From Rickettsiales bacterium (GTDB lineage Bacteria > Pseudomonadota > Alphaproteobacteria > Rs-D84 > CACZYB01), in contig JAISNH010000075.1 of assembly GCA_031276335.1 (NCBI GenBank), positions 1 through 7,705 of the forward strand: a stretch of DNA of 7,705 nucleotides, read 5' to 3'. A model generated the notes under the pieces. That model ran no database searches. It saw only the letters and a list, made by a program, of their open reading frames with translations, and was not told where the DNA came from. This document shows positions 6,130 to 7,705 of the stretch, piece by piece (the first letter of the stretch is position 1; the number at the start of each line of letters is the position of its first letter). A program made the position numbers and the translations under genes.

Positions 6130-7506
6130 TCACTCCGCCAGATCGTTGCAGCCGTAAAGGTAGTCGTAAATCGCGGGTATCCCGTCGACCTCGCGGTTCG
6201 ACAGCTTGGAAAGCTTGCCGTCCTTCAGGCGCAATACCTGGCACAGTCCGCCGGCTGCCTGCTTTATCACGAACATGTCGTTGTCCTCCAGCGCCGATAT
6301 GATGTTGTAGATTCCGGTGTCCTGCGCGTTTGCCCGCCCGCCCAGGGACGATATTATCCGCATGTCCAGCTCGTCGCGGCTGCCGGCGGTGCCGACGTCG
6401 CCGGTCGATATTATCGAGCTAAGGCGCGCCCGCGCCGTGTTGATGTTCGGCACGTCGTCTATCGAATAGACGTTGTTCACGCTCGAAGGGCCGGTACCCT
6501 GCGCGGTCTTGCCCAGGTCTATCTTCTTGTGCGCGCGCTTCGCGTCGCTGTCCTTCACCGCATCCTTCCAGCCGAGCGACTTGTACATGTTGTCGGAGCC
6601 GTATCCCATGACGTTTTTCACCGCGCTCGCATGCGGGTCTGCCCATGCGCTCGGGTTGCCGTGCCGGACGTAGTGGTTTGTCCTTGCCCCCAGGTTTCCA
6701 CCGAACTGGTCTGCGAAACCGGCCTGAGCGATGGTCAGCAGGTTCTCGCGCTCCTCTGGCGCGAACTGGTTCATCATGATTATTTCGGCTATGTCCCCGC
6801 CGCATGCGCTCTGGGCGTCGTATATGTATCCGACGAGCGTCGCCTCGATCGCGCTCCTCCAGTTTTCCGACTTGTTGGTGAATTGGAGCGAGGAATAGTT
6901 CTGTAGCATTTTGGGAATGCTGGCCAGGGTCACGTCGCCGGCCTTCGAGAATTTTTCCGCGACGTCGGGATATCTGCCGCATGTCCGTTGCATCAGGCTG
7001 CCGAATTCGAAGAAGTTTCCGTCGTGCGCCATCGCGGCGGTATAGCACTGCTTTGCCATGGCGAGCCTGTCCTTCGAGGAAACGCATTCGGGCGAGCTTT
7101 TGACGGCCGAGGTTTCGATTATGCCCTTCGCGTTCAGCCATTTTTCAAGCGCGTACCCCTTGTACTGGGCGCAGTTGGTAAGGTATTCGCGGAATTTCGC
7201 GCCGTCGACGACGCGGGCCAGCTGCATGTCCATCACGTCGTAGTATTCGGGTATGGTCTTGTCGCTGCAGTCGGCGTACACCCCGCCGGCCAGCGCGGTC
7301 GCCGAGTTGTAGCATTCCTTGTCCAGCGCCGCTATGTACTTCGTGGCGCAGTCTTCCTTTATGTCGACGGTCTTTGCGGCGGCGGTCGTCTTTTTCGGCG
7401 TGCTTGCCGTCGGGAGCTTCCTCGTGTTGCCCCTTTGCGCGGGCGCGGGCTGGCTTAGGATTAGGAGTCCGGCGACGAGCGCGATTCCGTTCAAGAACAA
7501 TTTCAT
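6130..7506 (-). CDS. Secreted cysteine-rich protein of unknown function
   Basis: A 458-residue protein that I do not recognise. It has a Sec signal peptide: KLF, a hydrophobic core at about 5-18, and a likely signal peptidase I site after 'SQPAPA' (residue 23). A Thr/Lys/Ala-rich linker follows (about 25-48). The mature part contains ten cysteines (53, 65, 80, 112, 141, 154, 176, 235, 422, 453), an even number that would suit periplasmic disulfides. Residues 53-90 and 141-181 look like diverged copies: Cys, 11-12 residues, Cys-Tyr, Ala-rich turn, then a third Cys. The segment after 236 has only two Cys and is rich in Gly, Ser and Asp. No membrane anchor or lipobox is visible. The start is clear (GGGAGG six bases before ATG), and a good promoter lies upstream. 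Export to the periplasm or outside is inferred. Confidence 0.8.
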   Translation of the reverse strand: MKLFLNGIALVAGLLILSQPAPAQRGNTRKLPTASTPKKTTAAAKTVDIKEDCATKYIAALDKECYNSATALAGGVYADCSDKTIPEYYDVMDMQLARVVDGAKFREYLTNCAQYKGYALEKWLNAKGIIETSAVKSSPECVSSKDRLAMAKQCYTAAMAHDGNFFEFGSLMQRTCGRYPDVAEKFSKAGDVTLASIPKMLQNYSSLQFTNKSENWRSAIEATLVGYIYDAQSACGGDIAEIIMMNQFAPEERENLLTIAQAGFADQFGGNLGARTNHYVRHGNPSAWADPHASAVKNVMGYGSDNMYKSLGWKDAVKDSDAKRAHKKIDLGKTAQGTGPSSVNNVYSIDDVPNINTARARLSSIISTGDVGTAGSRDELDMRIISSLGGRANAQDTGIYNIISALEDNDMFVIKQAAGGLCQVLRLKDGKLSKLSNREVDGIPAIYDYLYGCNDLAE

Positions 7507-7540
7507 GGAAACCTCCCTCCGAGTTCCGGTTATCTCTGTG

Positions 7541-7569
7541 ATTTTACCATTTTTCGGAGGTCATTGCAA
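7541..7569 (-). promoter_or_regulatory. Sigma70-type promoter of the secreted-protein gene
   Basis: On the minus strand TTGCAA (7569-7564) and TAAAAT (7546-7541) are separated by exactly 17 bases. TGG directly before the -10 box adds an extended -10 element. Transcription would start near 7534, leaving about 27 bases before the ATG at 7506. It lies in the short gap after the stop of the upstream gene, so the secreted protein is probably transcribed on its own. Confidence 0.7.
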
Positions 7570-7582
7570 GGACAAAGTCGCC

Positions 7583-7705
7583 CTAGAACCCGTCCCTGCA
7601 CTTGTCGGCGATCTCGGAGTTCTTCTTGAGCTCGGCAAGCGTTATGCCACCTATCACGGCGGAGCTGGCCGAGGTCGCCGTAGTAACTCCGGCAAGTATG
7701 TTCGA
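7583..7705 (-). CDS. C-terminal end of an unrecognised protein (partial)
   Basis: Forty codons of an open frame enter from the right edge and end in TAG at 7585-7583. The visible part is an Ala/Ser/Thr/Gly-rich stretch (SNILAGVTTATSASSAVIGG) that then turns charged and ends '...ADKCRDGF'. It is open across the whole available sequence and its codon use resembles the neighbouring genes. The first 20 residues are mildly hydrophobic with small residues and could be a membrane segment or a glycine-rich helix. No family can be assigned. The gene lies in the same direction as the secreted-protein gene, and the two are separated by a promoter. Confidence 0.6.
   Translation of the reverse strand, partial: SNILAGVTTATSASSAVIGGITLAELKKNSEIADKCRDGF

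Noticed and set aside
6052..6906. A 284-codon plus-strand open frame over the secreted-protein gene
   Set aside because: It is Val/Arg/Ala-rich with no domain. The opposite strand has a promoter, a ribosome site, a signal peptide and regular cysteines.

Overview
The window looks like a chromosomal segment of an alphaproteobacterium. The evidence is a short DUF3126-type protein, an FtsL of the alphaproteobacterial kind (short, with a conserved 'YLPEW' tail region), a typical RF2 gene and a small bacterial SRP RNA. The DNA is GC-rich, yet Ile ATA and Arg AGG codons are common and five of eight stop codons are TAG. This points to a lineage with its own codon habits rather than a classic Rhizobium or Caulobacter type. 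I cannot name the genus.

Layout. From 44 to 2024, on the plus strand, lie ftsL and ftsI, the divisome end of a dcw (division and cell wall) cluster. The cluster stops there: murE and murF do not follow. Instead, ftsI meets an opposing gene stop codon to stop codon. From 2025 to 7705 all protein genes are on the minus strand. In transcription order they are: the tail of an unrecognised gene (7705-7583); a secreted, cysteine-rich orphan protein behind a good sigma70-type promoter (7506-6130); a 170-base spacer with two long perfect inverted repeats; prfB (5959-4873), which needs a programmed +1 frameshift at codon 18; a DUF3126 gene (4816-4607); a murF-like Mur ligase with a membrane domain at its N-terminus (4469-2847); and a membrane-anchored TPR protein (2837-2025). 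The SRP RNA gene ffs (about 4516-4604) lies on the plus strand between the DUF3126 and Mur ligase genes, with its own near-consensus promoter.

How the genes fit together. FtsL and FtsI act in septal peptidoglycan synthesis. The Mur ligase belongs to the cytoplasmic peptidoglycan precursor pathway, and its TPR partner is translationally coupled to it. RF2 and SRP RNA are housekeeping translation and secretion factors. The secreted Cys-rich protein is the least understood gene here and appears to contain an internal duplication. No CRISPR array, transposase, phage gene or tRNA was seen. No gene-free stretch exceeds 300 bases.
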